64,000 nucleotides of DNA, from assembly GCF_047425875.1 (NCBI RefSeq), contig NZ_CP179727.1, forward strand, positions 558,001-622,000, in the 5' to 3' direction. The notes beneath the pieces are model-generated. The model worked only from the letters and a program-made list of their open reading frames with translations, made no database searches and had not been told where the DNA came from. The DNA is from Macrococcoides animalis. Its GTDB lineage: Bacteria > Bacillota > Bacilli > Staphylococcales > Staphylococcaceae. The first letter of the stretch is position 1; the number at the start of each line of letters is the position of its first letter. The position numbers and the translations under genes are program-made. Positions 63,723 to 64,000 of this stretch are shown here, in pieces.

Positions 63723-64000
63723 ATGAAATATAAAATTATTCATAGTTCAACATCCGAAAGTACACCGAACCACATGATCTTACCAGTAATTGTTTATCAA
63801 GATGTTAAAGGCGATTTCGCACAAATATTCAAACAAAATCAATGGACCGGAATTTGGACAGACGGTGTATTTGATTATCATCATTACCATCCAGATACAC
63901 ATGAAGTTTTAGGCGTTGCATCTGGTGAAGCCACACTGATGATTGGCGGGGAATCAGGCAGTAAAATTACCGTTAAAGTAGGAGATGCATTATTATTACC
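63723..64000 (+). CDS. Cupin domain protein, N-terminal part (cut by window edge)
   Basis: The frame opens with ATG after AGGGGGGAAAA and is open to the window end (92 residues visible). It contains the cupin metal motif FDYHHYHPDTHEVLGVASG, with three histidines and a glutamate in place, then the strand ATLMIGGESG and KVGDALLLP. This fits YjlB-like cupins of unknown function. The 3' end is outside the window. Confidence 0.85.
   Translation, partial: MKYKIIHSSTSESTPNHMILPVIVYQDVKGDFAQIFKQNQWTGIWTDGVFDYHHYHPDTHEVLGVASGEATLMIGGESGSKITVKVGDALLL

Noticed and set aside
1..64000. Search for defence islands, prophage, insertion sequences, tRNA or rRNA genes
   Set aside because: No transposase, integrase, phage structural gene, nuclease-helicase defence pair, cloverleaf or rRNA sequence was found; the content is core chromosomal.

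Overview
The window is AT-rich, low-GC Gram-positive DNA whose gene content and order match the conserved core of the Staphylococcaceae: mgrA beside a CydDC-like ABC exporter and uppP, a fructose PTS operon beside a CNNM Mg2+ protein, queCDE beside pabA-pabBC, ltaS, recQ, opuC and hisC, nrdIEF, and murB. Bacillithiol (YtxJ), LtaS and an MgrA with its redox cysteine agree with this. Two secreted M6 (immune inhibitor A type) proteases and several gene insertions make a Macrococcus-like or deep-branching staphylococcal relative more likely than S. aureus. That placement is inference from gene content only.

Layout. 0-6 kb: end of a membrane protein, pepT, a degenerate glycerate-kinase-like gene, ytxJ, a small membrane protein, a coiled-coil lipoprotein, a GrpB-like gene and murB. 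6-10.6 kb: a YtkA-like lipoprotein and the class Ib ribonucleotide reductase operon nrdI-nrdE-nrdF behind a paired NrdR operator. 10.6-16.5 kb: an EamA transporter with queF, two POT peptide transporters with CodY-like sites, and a lipid kinase. 16.5-25.5 kb: deoxyribonucleotidase, hisC, a two-gene OpuC-type osmoprotectant importer, ABC-F plus recQ, and a ZIP transporter. 25.5-31.3 kb: ltaS, an orphan carboxyltransferase-like gene, a small membrane protein, and pabA-pabBC for folate. 31.4-34.4 kb: a preQ1 riboswitch controlling queC-queD-queE, followed by an ICMT-like membrane gene and a GlsB/YeaQ protein. 34.4-39.7 kb: YwiC-like protein, aldo/keto reductase, AIM24-like protein, pseudouridine synthase, DUF3817 protein, and the CNNM gene with a structured leader. 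39.7-46.3 kb: hydrolase, fruR-fruK-fruA, aldo/keto reductase and CobW GTPase. 46.5-52.8 kb: mgrA, degV, ABC exporter pair, uppP and a second MarR regulator with a palindromic operator. 52.8-56.4 kb: small housekeeping genes including a repeat-containing basic protein. 56.4-63.6 kb: a secreted-protein region with two M6 proteases and three proteins of uncertain role, two of them lipoproteins. The window closes inside a cupin gene.

Queuosine genes lie at two loci: queCDE make preQ0 and queF reduces it to preQ1, the likely ligand of the riboswitch in front of queC. Cell-envelope genes (murB, ltaS, uppP), nucleotide supply (nrdIEF, deoxyribonucleotidase) and nitrogen or peptide scavenging (pepT, two POT carriers, M6 proteases) are the other themes.

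I see no tRNA, rRNA, CRISPR array, insertion sequence, prophage or recognisable defence system. The strongest leads for something undescribed are the leader RNA of the CNNM gene, the lipoprotein/M6 protease operon, the degenerate glycerate-kinase paralogue and the large nested hairpin at 3.45-3.57 kb. Many start codons were moved downstream because the longest open frame began inside or upstream of the ribosome binding site.
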